64,000 bases of DNA from Paracoccus cavernae (GTDB taxonomy: Bacteria; Pseudomonadota; Alphaproteobacteria; Rhodobacterales; Rhodobacteraceae). The notes under the pieces were generated by a model, which had not been told where the DNA came from, did not search any database, and worked only from the letters and a program-made list of their open reading frames with translations. Positions 29,369 to 38,219 of the stretch are shown here, piece after piece. The position numbers and the translations under genes are program-made. Numbering within the stretch: the first letter of the stretch is position 1; every line of letters starts with the position of its first letter. The stretch lies in contig JAUFRC010000001.1 of NCBI GenBank assembly GCA_030410095.1, forward strand, positions 2,844,501-2,908,500. Reading direction: 5' to 3'.

Positions 29369-30483
29369 TCAGAAGGCCGCGCGGTAGATCGCGAGGACTT
29401 CGTCCTGCGACATGTCGCGCGGATTGTTGTCCATCAGCCGGCGGATCGCATGGGCATCCTGCGCGAAACGCGCGAGCTGGTCTTCCTGCGCGCCAAGGGC
29501 CGACAGGCGCATCTCGATCCCGAGACCGGCGCAAAAGCCGCGCGCCGCAGCCTCGAGCCCGTCTTTCGCGACACGGGCGCCAAGGCCGAGCGCCGCGACG
29601 ATCTCGGCGGTTTTCGCGGGGGCCGCGCCTTCGTTGAAGGCAAGAACATGCGGAAAGATCACCGCATTGGCGAGCCCGTGGGGCAGGTTCAGAAGCGTGC
29701 CCAAAGGATAGGCCAAAGCATGGCCCGCCGCCGTATTGACCGGACCAAGGCAGATCCCGCCATAGAAGGAGGCCAGCATCATGCCCTCGCGCGCCTCGGT
29801 ATCGGTACCGTCCGCGACCGCGCGGGCGAGGTAGCGGCCGACCAGCTCGATCCCCATGCGGGCGTAGCCGTCGATGACCGGATGGGCGCGTTTGCTGGTG
29901 AAGGCCTCGACGCAATGGGCCATCGCATCGACGCCCGTCGCGGCGGTCACGGCGGGCGGGACGGAATAGGTCAGCTCTGGGTCGAGAATGGCGAGATCGG
30001 CAATCAGATGCGGGCTTTCCACGGCGATTTTCGCGCCCTTGCCCGGATCGGTGATCAGCGCGCGGATCCCCGCCTCGGAGCCGGTCCCTGCCGTGGTCGC
30101 GATCTGCGCCAACGCGCTGCGCCGCCCCGCGACGCGGTTCGGGCCCGCGACATCCTCGAGGCTTTGGTCACCGTCCCAGAGCGCGGCGACGAGTTTCGCC
30201 ACATCCATGACCGAGCCGCCGCCCAGACCCACGACGAGATCGGGCCGTGCCGCCCGCGCCGCAGCCAAGGCCGCGTCAAAGGTTGCGGTGTCGGGCTCGC
30301 CGGGGATGTCGTCGAAGACGACGGGTGCGCTCTCCAGCCCCAGGCGGTCGATGAAACCGGCCGTATGGGGGTCGCTAGAACCAAAATGCGCTTGGCCTCT
30401 TTGGTCCAGGCGCCAAGGCCCGCGGCCGCGCCTTTGCCGATGTCCAGCCGTTTGGGCTGATGCAATGTGATGATGCGGTCCAT
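29369..30483 (-). CDS. Iron-containing alcohol dehydrogenase (frame break)
   Basis: A group III, iron-containing alcohol dehydrogenase of about 371 residues. The NAD-binding GGGSVMDVAKLVAAL, the TTAGTGSEAG loop and the metal site DAMAHCVEAF near residue 200 are visible; later metal ligands fall in GPVNTAAGHALAYPLG and LPHGLANAVIFPH. The frame breaks near 30370. One C in CCCC joins LVLATP to HTAGFIDRLGLESAPVVFDD. The start ATG 30483 follows GGAGG. It is the last gene of the four-gene minus-strand operon. Likely roles are reduction of an aldehyde such as glycolaldehyde, or oxidation of a sugar-derived alcohol; the sequence does not choose between these. Confidence 0.87.
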
Positions 30484-30496
30484 TCCGGCCTCCGGC

Positions 30497-31405
30497 TTAC
30501 AGGGCTTCGAGACGGGCCATTTCGGCCCAGACGGCATCGCGCTCGCTTTCGGCGAGGGGCGAGAAGGGCGGGTGCACATTCAGCCAGCCGTTGTCGCCGC
30601 GCCTGCGCGCGAGCATGGTCTTGACCGTCGGCAGCTGCACATAGGCATTGGTGAGGTTGCGCCAGTTGACGATCACCTCTTGCGCGGCCTTGACCTCGTG
30701 CGCTTTGGCGGGGTCGTTCCAGTGGTCGAAAACGATGCGCAGCTCGCGCGCGACAAGGTTCGAACTGGCGGTGATGCAGCCCGCGCCGCCGCCCTCGAGC
30801 AGCGGCAGAAGCAGCGGATCGGCCCCCGCCAGAACCGCGAAACCGGGAAAACGGGCCGCGATTTCATGCATGTTGCCGATCTTGCCGTCGCTGTCCTTGA
30901 TACCGACGACGATATCGGGAAATTCGCGGAGCAGCATCTCGATGAGATTGTGGCTGATCGGTACGCCGGTCAGCATCGGGATGTGGTACAGTACCACGCG
31001 CAGCCGGTCGCTGCCGGTTTTCTCGATGATCTCGGCGTAAAAGCGAAAGAGGCTCTCGTCGGAAAAGGCGGTGTAGTAAAAGGGCGGCAGCAGGACGACG
31101 CCCTTGACCCCCAGATCGACCGCATGGCGCGTCAGGGTGACGGCATCGGTGACCGAGCAGGAGGAGGTGCCGGGCAAAAGCGCCTCGGGCGGGGTGCCGC
31201 CGTCCAGCGCGGCCTCGAGCAGGGCCATGCGCTCGTTCAGCCCGAAGCTGTTGGCCTCGCCGGTCGAGCCGAGCATGGCGATGCCGTGGCAGCCCTCGTC
31301 GAGCAGGGCTTTGCTATGGGCGCCGAACAGGGCCAGATCGGGCGTGCCGTCGGCCTTGAGCGGGGTGGCTGCGGCGCAATAGACGCCTTCGATGTTGAAA
31401 CTCAT
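30497..31405 (-). CDS. DapA-family (dihydrodipicolinate synthase-like) aldolase
   Basis: An intact 302-residue class I aldolase or hydro-lyase of the DHDPS/NAL family with a TIM barrel. [10 protein letters not shown] near residue 46 corresponds to the carboxylate-binding GTTGE motif, [11 protein letters not shown] holds the catalytic tyrosine, and VVGIKDSDG has the Schiff-base lysine. In a genome-wide context DapA itself would sit elsewhere. Here it lies between pdxA2-like and alcohol dehydrogenase genes, so a catabolic aldolase acting on a 2-keto-3-deoxy sugar acid is more likely. The start overlaps the pdxA2-like stop by ATGA. Confidence 0.88.
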   Translation of the reverse strand: MSFNIEGVYCAAATPLKADGTPDLALFGAHSKALLDEGCHGIAMLGSTGEANSFGLNERMALLEAALDGGTPPEALLPGTSSCSVTDAVTLTRHAVDLGVKGVVLLPPFYYTAFSDESLFRFYAEIIEKTGSDRLRVVLYHIPMLTGVPISHNLIEMLLREFPDIVVGIKDSDGKIGNMHEIAARFPGFAVLAGADPLLLPLLEGGGAGCITASSNLVARELRIVFDHWNDPAKAHEVKAAQEVIVNWRNLTNAYVQLPTVKTMLARRRGDNGWLNVHPPFSPLAESERDAVWAEMARLEAL

Positions 31406-32349
31406 GCTTTCTCTCCGGCGACCAGCTTGCGCGCATAGGCGATGGCCTCGTTCATGTTGCCGTGGTTGGCGATGCCCTTGCCCGCGATGTCGAAGGCGGT
31501 GCCGTGATCGACCGAGGTCCGGTCGATCGGCAGCTCGACCGAGACGTTCACTGCCGTATCGAAGGCCACCAGCTTGATCGGGATATGGCCCTGATCGTGA
31601 TATTGCGCGACCACGAGGTCGAAATGGCCGCTATAGGCGCGGTGAAAGACGGTATCGGCCGAGATCGGGCCGTGGGCGTCGATGCCTTCGGCGCGCGCGG
31701 CGGCGACGGCGGGTGCGATCTGGTCGTCATCCTCGGTCCCGAACAGGCCGTTCTCGCCGCAATGGGGTTGATCCCCGCCACCGCGATGCGCGGCGCGGCA
31801 ATGCCGATGCGCTTGAGATGGGCGTTGCCCGCGCGGATCGTGGCCAGAACGCGTTCGGTCGTGGCGCGGGCGATGGCGTCTTTCAGCGAGACATGGGTCG
31901 AGACATGGATGACCTTGAGCCGCTCGGACGCCAGCAGCATATAGGCCGCCTGCGCGCCTGTCAGACTGCGCAGCATGCCGGTATGGCCGTCGTAATGGTG
32001 GCCCGCGGCGTTCAGCGCCTCTTTGTTGATCGGTGCGGTGACGATGCAGCCGATCTTGCCGGCCTCGGCGTCGCGGACCGCGCGTTCGATAAAGCGGAAG
32101 GCGGCATCGCCCGCGACGGGCGAGCTTGCCCCAGGGCAGCGGCGCGCCCTCGACCGGCAGATCGATCACGCGGCCCTCGAGGTCGACATCGCAGCCCACG
32201 GCGGTCTTGGCGGCTTCGAGCGTGGCGCGGTTGCCGTAGATCAGGGTGCGGGCGCGATCCTCGGGCGACATCTCCGCCAGGGCTTTGACGCTGATTTCGG
32301 GGCCGACACCGGCGGGGTCCCCCATGGTGATGCCGATGATGTCGCTCAT
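31402..32349 (-). CDS. pdxA2: PdxA2-like 4-phospho-acid dehydrogenase (two frame breaks)
   Basis: A member of the PdxA family. PdxA makes pyridoxine precursors; PdxA2 paralogues oxidise and decarboxylate D-threonate 4-phosphate or D-erythronate 4-phosphate to dihydroxyacetone phosphate. Landmarks are [20 protein letters not shown], the metal-binding GHTGML region, [12 protein letters not shown], and the C-terminal [16 protein letters not shown] with the metal histidine. The frame breaks near 32125, one base restoring [19 protein letters not shown], and near 31770, where one C restores AGINPHCGENG. Corrected length is about 316 residues. The kinase of the same pathway is encoded on the opposite strand at 27.6 kb. 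Confidence 0.86.
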   Translation of the reverse strand: MSDIIGITMGDPAGVGPEISVKALAEMSPEDRARTLIYGNRATLEAAKTAVGCDVDLEGRVIDLPVEGAPLPWGKLARRGRCRLPLYRTRGPRRRGRQDRLHRHRTDQQRGAERRGPPLRRPYRHAAQSDRRAGGLYAAGVRAAQGHPCLDPCLAERRHRPRHDRTRSGHDPRGQRPSQAHRHCRAAHRGGGDQPHCGENGLFGTEDDDQIAPAVAAARAEGIDAHGPISADTVFHRAYSGHFDLVVAQYHDQGHIPIKLVAFDTAVNVSVELPIDRTSVDHGTAFDIAGKGIANHGNMNEAIAYARKLVAGEKA

Positions 32350-33557
32350 GCTGCGGACTCCGCTTGGATTTGGGTGAATGCCTCGGGCGAGAGGCGGACA
32401 TATTTGATGGCGCGGCGGTGGTAGGTATAGGCCAGATGCAGGCTGCCGTCGGGGCCTTGCAGCAGCCAAGGATAGGACATTTCCTTGTTGCGGCCATCGG
32501 TCAGATCGTTCGAGGTGCAGCTTCCGGGCCCGTCTTCGATGATCAGGCGGAGCGGAAAGCTGAGGCCGCCGTCTTCGGACAGGCACAGCGCGACCGGCGC
32601 GCGCGGCACGCCCCAGATCGGGGTGCAGCCGCCTGAATCGGGCGTGTCGCCGCCGGTCTCGGGGCGGTCGTCGTCTTCCCCGAGCTCGTCGTAAAGCGAG
32701 GCGCGGCGATCGGTCGAGGTCAGCGCCGACGAAGGGTTCGCGATCATCGCGACGCGACCATCCGCGAGCCGGATCGCCGCGATCGAGGAGTTGTTGTTGG
32801 GCACATCGGTCGGCACCGGCGCGCTCCAGCTGAGCCCGCCGTCGCGGCTTTCCGAGCGGTGGACCGTATCGGCCTGACGGCGGCGATAGAAGGCAGCGAA
32901 ATGGTTCTGGCCCAGCTCGACCGGACTCATATGGACCGAGCCGGTCGAATCCGCGATCTCCTGCAGTACCCAGCTTTCGCCGCCGTCATGGCTGATCCCC
33001 ATCGCGGCGACATCATGGCTGCCGTTCCATTTCCGGTCCGGCCGCGTCACGCAGCGAAAGATCGGCAAGAGCCAGGCCCCGTCGCGGCGCACCACCAGCG
33101 GCGCGCGGATGAAGCAGCCGGCCGGCAGGTCGATGAACCGACCTTCCTCCGCGCGGATCATGGTCGGATCGGCGGGGTCGAGGTGCAGGGCCGCCATGCG
33201 GATCCGGCACTCGTCCTGATTGCCCGAGGGCTGCGCGGTGTGAAACAGCCACAGCTGGCCATCAGGCGCGGTGAAGATGACGGGGTTCTGCTCGGAGCGC
33301 GCGGGATCAAAGCTGAGCACGCGCGGCGGACCCCAGCGATCGCCCCCATTCGGCAGGATCGCGGCATGGATCGCGATATCGGACTTCCCCTCGAGCGTGC
33401 CGCCGAACCAGGCGCAAAGCAGCGCGCCATCCGGTAGAGGATGCAGGAAAGCCGCGTGGTTCTGGATCATGGGCGAGGGCAGAAAGGCCTCCAGCCGGCC
33501 CGGTGAAACCTCGGTCAACGTGCCGGTCATTGCGGCGGCGATTTCATCAGGACCCAT
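32346..33557 (-). CDS. Sialidase-like BNR/Asp-box beta-propeller protein, cytoplasmic
   Basis: An intact 403-residue protein of the sialidase superfamily (BNR_2 type). Asp-box motifs [16 protein letters not shown] and SEDGGLSF mark the propeller blades, and an arginine in PLVVRRDG or [11 protein letters not shown] could serve a carboxylate-binding role. There is no signal peptide: the start [10 protein letters not shown] is charged and not hydrophobic. It follows a GAGGAAGAGC ribosome site. It is the first gene of the operon with pdxA2, dapA-like and iron alcohol dehydrogenase genes. It could release an acid sugar from an imported glycoconjugate or have lost hydrolase activity. True neuraminidase activity is not supported, since no other sialic acid gene is present. 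Confidence 0.82.
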   Translation of the reverse strand: MGPDEIAAAMTGTLTEVSPGRLEAFLPSPMIQNHAAFLHPLPDGALLCAWFGGTLEGKSDIAIHAAILPNGGDRWGPPRVLSFDPARSEQNPVIFTAPDGQLWLFHTAQPSGNQDECRIRMAALHLDPADPTMIRAEEGRFIDLPAGCFIRAPLVVRRDGAWLLPIFRCVTRPDRKWNGSHDVAAMGISHDGGESWVLQEIADSTGSVHMSPVELGQNHFAAFYRRRQADTVHRSESRDGGLSWSAPVPTDVPNNNSSIAAIRLADGRVAMIANPSSALTSTDRRASLYDELGEDDDRPETGGDTPDSGGCTPIWGVPRAPVALCLSEDGGLSFPLRLIIEDGPGSCTSNDLTDGRNKEMSYPWLLQGPDGSLHLAYTYHRRAIKYVRLSPEAFTQIQAESAA

Positions 33558-33620
33558 GCTCTTCCTCCCTCGGCCTCCCCTTGGCCGGAACTACGCGAAG
33601 GATTGGATCAAAATCAAAGG

Positions 33621-33748
33621 TTGTCAAGTTGATGATCTGTTGTTCGAAGAAGTAATTCAGCGGAAAAATTTGTAAAAGCTAATAAAAACAAATAACTGAA
33701 TGGGATGATATTTTGTCGCGGAGGCTGTGTCTTGAAATAAGTTGACAA
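33621..33748. promoter_or_regulatory. AT-rich divergent promoter region with near-inverted TTGTCAAGTT / AAGTTGACAA
   Basis: The gap between the minus-strand catabolic operon and the plus-strand exporter/importer genes is strikingly AT-rich. TTGTCAAGTT at 33621-33630 and AAGTTGACAA at 33739-33748 are inverted copies with one mismatch. The second contains TTGACA, a possible -35 box for the rightward genes. These could be operator sites of the GntR-family regulator of this locus. Confidence 0.4.
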
Positions 33749-33820
33749 TAGTTGCCGCGTTCATGCATCCTTCTGGCCAGTGGATGAGGACCGCGGATTC
33801 GCGTGATGGGGGGAGAGGGT

Positions 33821-34766
33821 ATGGTCGGGGCGCAGCCCAGATCTGGACGGGTCGTGCTGGCTGTCGTGTGCGCGGCTGGCGGGGCGGCTTTGGCTGCCTT
33901 TGACGCGGTGATCGTGCGCGCGCTGGCGGGCGGCGTGCATCCTTTCGTGATCGGCTTTTTCCGCGCGGCCTTCGGTGCGCTTGCAGTTCTGCCGCTGGTG
34001 ATCCGGCGGCCGCAGGTTCTCCGCACCGGCTTTCCGCTGTCCCAACATGCGCTGCGCGCCGGATTGAAGCTGGTTGCGATGGTGGCCTTTTTCGCGGCCT
34101 TTTCACGCGGGGCTTTGACCGATGTGACCGCAATCGCCTTTACCTCGCCGGTTTTCGTCGTGCTCGGCGCGGCATTGGTGCTGGGCGAGCGTCTCGGCCC
34201 CTTCGGATCGCCGCCCTGCTTCTGGGCCTTGCCGGAGCGTTGGTCATTGTCGGGCCAAGTCCCGAGGGCTTTGGTGCGGGCTTTCTCTCGCCATGGCATT
34301 CGCGCTGTCGGGTGCGGTGATGCAGGCTGTTATCCAGCTCATGCTGAAATCCATGTCGGCGGGCGACAGCACCGCGACTTTGGTGGTCTGGAACCTGCTT
34401 TTGACCGTGCCTTTGGCGCTGCTTCTGGCGCTGCCGGTCTGGACCATGCCGGATGCGGGGCAGCTTGGCCTTCTGGCGCTGCAAGGCGTGCTCGGCGCGG
34501 CCTGCATGGCGCTGATGACCCATGCTTTCAGCCTTGCCGATGCCTCGATCATCGCGCCGCTGGATTTCCTGCGCCTGCCTTTGGTCGCGCTTTTGGCCTA
34601 TGCGTTTTTCGCCGAGATCGCGCGTCCGGCGACCCTGATCGGCGGCGCGCTGATCTGCCTTGCGGCGCTGATCGCCTCGCGTGCTTCGGGGCGGGCGCGA
34701 GAGAAACAGCGTCGGGCGGAGAAACAGGGGCGCACGGCGGCTTTGACTGCCGGAAAACGCTCATGA
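33821..34766 (+). CDS. DMT-superfamily (EamA) transporter (two frame breaks)
   Basis: An inner-membrane drug/metabolite exporter with two EamA repeats and about ten helices. Repeat 1 runs from VVLAVVCAAGGAALAAFDAV to LGAALVLGERLGPF; repeat 2 starts around MAFALSGAVMQAVIQLMLKS and ends ASIIAPLDFLRLPLVALLAY with the conserved proline. I choose ATG 33821 because GGGGAGAGGG precedes it; ATG 33806 lacks that spacing. Breaks near 34205 and near 34291 are each explained by one missing base. The middle frame reads RIAALLLGLAGALVIVGPSP, which fits perfectly between the repeats. Corrected length is about 315 residues. The substrate is unknown. Confidence 0.85.
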
Positions 34767-34795
34767 CACGATTTTCCAACGGGAGGAAAACACCA

Positions 34796-36295
34796 ATGAC
34801 GATCAAGAAGATGCTTTGGGGCGCGGTGCTTTCCGCCGTCGCGATGGGGCCGGCTTTCGCGCAGGACACAGGCGTGAAAATCGTGCTCAACGAAGAGGCC
34901 GACCTGCTCGAGCCCTGCATGGCGACGCGCTCGAACATCGGGCGGATCATCTTGCAAAACATCAGCGAGACCCTGACCGAGCTGGATGTGGCGGGCGGCG
35001 AGCTCAAGCCCAAACTGGCCGAAAGCTGGGAGCAGAATGCCGACGGCAGCTGGCGTTTCCATCTGCGTCAGGGCGTGACCTTCTCGGACGGGACGGGCTT
35101 TGACGCCAAAGACGTCAAGCACAGCTTCGACCGTGCCACCGATGCCGCGATCACCTGCGAAACGCCGCGCTATTTCGGCGGCATGACGGTTTCGGTCAAT
35201 GTCGTCGACGACAAGACCGTCGATATCGTCTCGGATCCGGTGCAGCCGATCATGCCGCTGCTGTTCTCGTTGGTGACGATCGTCCCCGAGGAAACCAAGG
35301 TCGAATTCATCCGCGAGCCCGTCGGCACCGGCCCCTATGCGCTGACCGAATGGACGCCGGGCCAGCAGATCGTCCTGACCGAGCGCGCCGATTATTGGGG
35401 CGAAAAGCCCGCCGTGACGCAGGCGACCTATCTCTTCCGCGCCGATCCCGCCGTGCGTGCGGCGATGGTCGCCACTGCCGAGGCCGATATCGCGCCCTCG
35501 ATCGCGCAGCTTGATGCGACCAATCCGGCGACCGATTTCTCCTATCTTGATTCCGAGACGGTCTATATCCGCCTCGACCACAGTCAGGCACCGGTGAACG
35601 ACCTGCGCGTACGCCGCGCGCTGAACATGGCGATCGACCGCGAAGCCTTCCTCGGGACCTTGGTGCCCGAAGGGACCGAGCTCGCGACCGCCGTTTTCCC
35701 GCCGCCGACCCTGGGCTGGAACAAGGATGTGGCCGTGCCCGCCTTAGATCCCGAAGGCGCCAAGGCGCTTCTGGCCGAGGCCAAGGCGGACGGCGTTCCG
35801 GTCGACACCAAGCTGACGCTGGTCGCGCGTACCGCCAACTTCCCCAACATCACCGAGATTATGGAGGCCATCCAGCAGATGTTGCAGGAGGTGGGCTTCA
35901 CCGTCGATCTGCAATTCTACGAGGTCGCGGAATTCGAGAAGATGTATTCCAAACCCTATCCGACCGATCGCGGCCCGCTGATGGTGACGGCGATGCACGA
36001 CAACTCCAAGGGCGATCCTGTTTTCTCGATGTATTTCAAATACGCGACCGACGGCCGTCAGTCGGGCGTGGCGGATGCCAAGGTCGACGGGATGATCGAA
36101 AAGGCCTCGGCTGCGACCGGCGCGGATCGCGCGGCGCTTTGGAGCGAGCTGCAGAAATATCTGCATGACGACCTCGCGGCGGATGTGCTGCTGTTCCATA
36201 TGGTCAGCTACAGCCGCGTCGCCGAGCGCCTGGACTGGCGCCCGACCATGGCGACCAATTCGATGCTGCCGCTTGCCGGCATCGCCTTCAAATAA
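34796..36295 (+). CDS. Peptide-type ABC transporter binding protein (second system)
   Basis: An intact 499-residue family 5 binding protein. ATG 34796 follows GGGAGGAAAA, and a signal peptide is present (MTIKKMLWGAVLSAVAMGPA, cleavage after AFA-QD). Landmarks include LAESWEQNADGSWRFHLRQG, FSDGTGFDAKDVKHSFDR, EPVGTGPYALTEW, VRRALNMAIDREAF and a C-terminal DWRPTMATNSMLPLAGI. An apparent 830-residue fusion with the upstream exporter exists in one frame, but it arises only because the exporter's frame breaks remove its stop; the separate start, ribosome site and signal peptide show two genes. It feeds the permeases downstream. Confidence 0.92.
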   Translation: MTIKKMLWGAVLSAVAMGPAFAQDTGVKIVLNEEADLLEPCMATRSNIGRIILQNISETLTELDVAGGELKPKLAESWEQNADGSWRFHLRQGVTFSDGTGFDAKDVKHSFDRATDAAITCETPRYFGGMTVSVNVVDDKTVDIVSDPVQPIMPLLFSLVTIVPEETKVEFIREPVGTGPYALTEWTPGQQIVLTERADYWGEKPAVTQATYLFRADPAVRAAMVATAEADIAPSIAQLDATNPATDFSYLDSETVYIRLDHSQAPVNDLRVRRALNMAIDREAFLGTLVPEGTELATAVFPPPTLGWNKDVAVPALDPEGAKALLAEAKADGVPVDTKLTLVARTANFPNITEIMEAIQQMLQEVGFTVDLQFYEVAEFEKMYSKPYPTDRGPLMVTAMHDNSKGDPVFSMYFKYATDGRQSGVADAKVDGMIEKASAATGADRAALWSELQKYLHDDLAADVLLFHMVSYSRVAERLDWRPTMATNSMLPLAGIAFK

Positions 36296-36381
36296 GACCC
36301 ACTGCCGGTCCGGACGGTGACTATCTCCGTCCGGACCTCGCGAACCGAGCTTCGAGCCCGCCTTCTGAGACGGACAGACCC

Positions 36382-37296
36382 ATGCAGAGATTCATCCGCA
36401 AACGCGCCTTCGCGAGCCTTTTGTCCCTGTTGGGGCTGGTCGTGGCCGTTTTCTTCCTGTCCCGCCTGACGGGCGATCCGACCGCGCTTTTCCTGCCGGT
36501 CGATGCCACCGATGCGATGCGCCAGCAGTTTCGCGAGGTCCACGGCCTCAACGATCCGCTGATCGTGCAATTCGGAAATTACCTCTGGGATCTGGTGCAT
36601 CTCGATTTCGGCGAGTCGCTGCGCAAAGCGCGACCGGCCATCGATGTCGTGATGGAGGGCTTTGCCTGGACGTTGCAACTGGCGCTGATCACGATGGTTC
36701 TGGTGGCGCTCGCGGCCGTGGTGGTTGGCTCGCTGGCGGCCTTCAAGGTGGGCGGCATTTTCGACCGCGTCGCCTCGCTTTTGTCTTTGATCGGGGCCTC
36801 GGCGCCCGATTTCTGGGTCGCCATCGTCGCGATCACGGTTTTCTCGGTCGGGCTGGGCTGGGTGCCGACTTCGGGAACGGGAACGGCGCTGCATTGGGTT
36901 TTGCCGGTCGCGGTGCTGTTCATCCGCCCCTTCGGGCTGATCGTGCAGGTGGTGCGCGGCTCGATGATCACGGCGCTATCCTCGGCCTATGTCAAAACCG
37001 CGCGTGCCAAAGGCGTGCGCTCGCGGCCGATCATCTTTGTCCATGCGCTGCGCAATGCGATGTTGCCGGTGATCACGGTGATCGGCGATCAGGCGGCGGC
37101 GCTTTTGAACGGCGCGGTCGTGATCGAGACGATCTTCGGCTTTCCCGGCGTCGGCAAGCTGATGATCGATTCCATTCTTCAACGCGATTTCAACGTGGTG
37201 CTGGCCGCGATCATGGTCACGGCTCTGGCGATTTTCGTCATGAACCTGCTGATCGATCTGGCCTATTCGCTGCTTGATCCGCGCATCCGTCACTAA
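36382..37296 (+). CDS. Peptide-type ABC transporter permease (DppB-like, second system)
   Basis: An intact 304-residue DppB/OppB-type permease. The N-terminal span is KRAFASLLSLLGLVVAVFFL, the family loop is FREVHGLNDPLIVQFGNYLW, and the EAA loop is SSAYVKTARAKGVRSRPIIFVHAL. The end DLAYSLLDPRIRH is typical. It lies 86 bases after the binding-protein stop and 10 bases before the next permease. Compared with the DppB-like protein at 6.5 kb it is clearly a different subfamily member, so the two importers are not recent copies. Confidence 0.92.
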   Translation: MQRFIRKRAFASLLSLLGLVVAVFFLSRLTGDPTALFLPVDATDAMRQQFREVHGLNDPLIVQFGNYLWDLVHLDFGESLRKARPAIDVVMEGFAWTLQLALITMVLVALAAVVVGSLAAFKVGGIFDRVASLLSLIGASAPDFWVAIVAITVFSVGLGWVPTSGTGTALHWVLPVAVLFIRPFGLIVQVVRGSMITALSSAYVKTARAKGVRSRPIIFVHALRNAMLPVITVIGDQAAALLNGAVVIETIFGFPGVGKLMIDSILQRDFNVVLAAIMVTALAIFVMNLLIDLAYSLLDPRIRH

Positions 37297-37306
37297 GGGC
37301 CCGGCC

Positions 37307-38219
37307 ATGAGCACAACCGACATCCTTCCGCCCGAGCCAAGCGCCGCCCGCCGTTACCTGAACATGCTTTGGGCCGATAAATTCGCGGTCTGCGCGGTGA
37401 TCTTCCTGCTCGTGGTGCTGGTCATGGCGGTGATCGGGCCGTCGTGGATGAACGATCTGGCGCAAAAGCAGAACCTGCGCGGACGCAATGCTCCGCCCTT
37501 CGATCTGTCGCGCGGCTGGGTCTGGTTTTTGGGCGCGGATGCGCTTGGCCGCCCGCTGCTGGCGCGCATTATCGTGGCCACGCAAAACACCATGATGGTC
37601 GCGGCGGGGGCCGTGTTCTTTTCGGCGCTGATCGGCTCGGGGTTGGGGCTGGTCGCGGGCTATGCCAGCAAGCGCACCGGCGAGGTGATCATGCGGCTGG
37701 CCGATGTGATCATGTCCTTCCCTTCGCTTTTGCTGGCGGTGATCGTGCTTTACGTCCTCGGCCCTTCGGTCGGGAACCTGATCATCGTGCTGGCGATCAC
37801 CCGCATCCCCGTCTATCTGCGCACCACCCGCGCCGAGGTGCTGGAAATCCGCGAGCGCATGTTCGTGCAGGCCGCCCGCGTCATGGGCGCCCCGCGCGGC
37901 GCATCATCTTGCGCCATATCCTGCCGGTGGTCCTGCCGACGCTGATGACGATCGCGACGCTGGATTTCGCCTTCGTCATGCTGGCCGAAAGCTCGCTGTC
38001 CTTTCTGGGCATCGGCATCCAGCCCCCGAGATCACCTGGGGGCTGATGATTTCGCAGGGGCGGCAATATCTGACGAACGCCTGGTGGCTGTCGTTCTGGC
38101 CGGGGCTTGCGATCATCCTGACCACTTTGTCGCTGAACCTGCTGTCGGGCTGGATGCGTGTCGCGCTGGACCCGGCCCAACGCTGGCGGCTGGAAATGAG
38201 AGGGCGCAAGAATGACTGA
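37307..38219 (+). CDS. Peptide-type ABC transporter permease (DppC-like, two frame breaks)
   Basis: A DppC-type permease of about 304 residues after correction. It has an N-terminal cytoplasmic tail, a first span FAVCAVIFLLVVLVMAVIG, the core start GADALGRPLLARIIVAT and the EAA loop MFVQAARVMGAPARRIILRH. Breaks near 37895 (CCCC) and 38029 (CCCCC) each need one C. The second restores GIQPPEITWGLMISQGRQYL and a C-terminus LEMRGRKND. The corrected stop at 38217-38219 overlaps the ATPase start by 8 bases. Confidence 0.87.

Noticed and set aside
32346..33557. A sialic acid utilisation locus
   Set aside because: The BNR protein lacks a signal peptide, and no NanE, NanK, NagA, NagB or sialic acid transporter gene is nearby. 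The DapA-family protein is not clearly NanA. The kinase and dehydrogenase fit four-carbon acids better.
33803..36295. An apparent 830-residue fusion of a DMT transporter with a peptide-binding protein
   Set aside because: The open frame exists only because base losses in the transporter gene hide its stop. A separate ribosome site, start codon and signal peptide lie at 34796, and the transporter continues in another frame to a stop at 34766.
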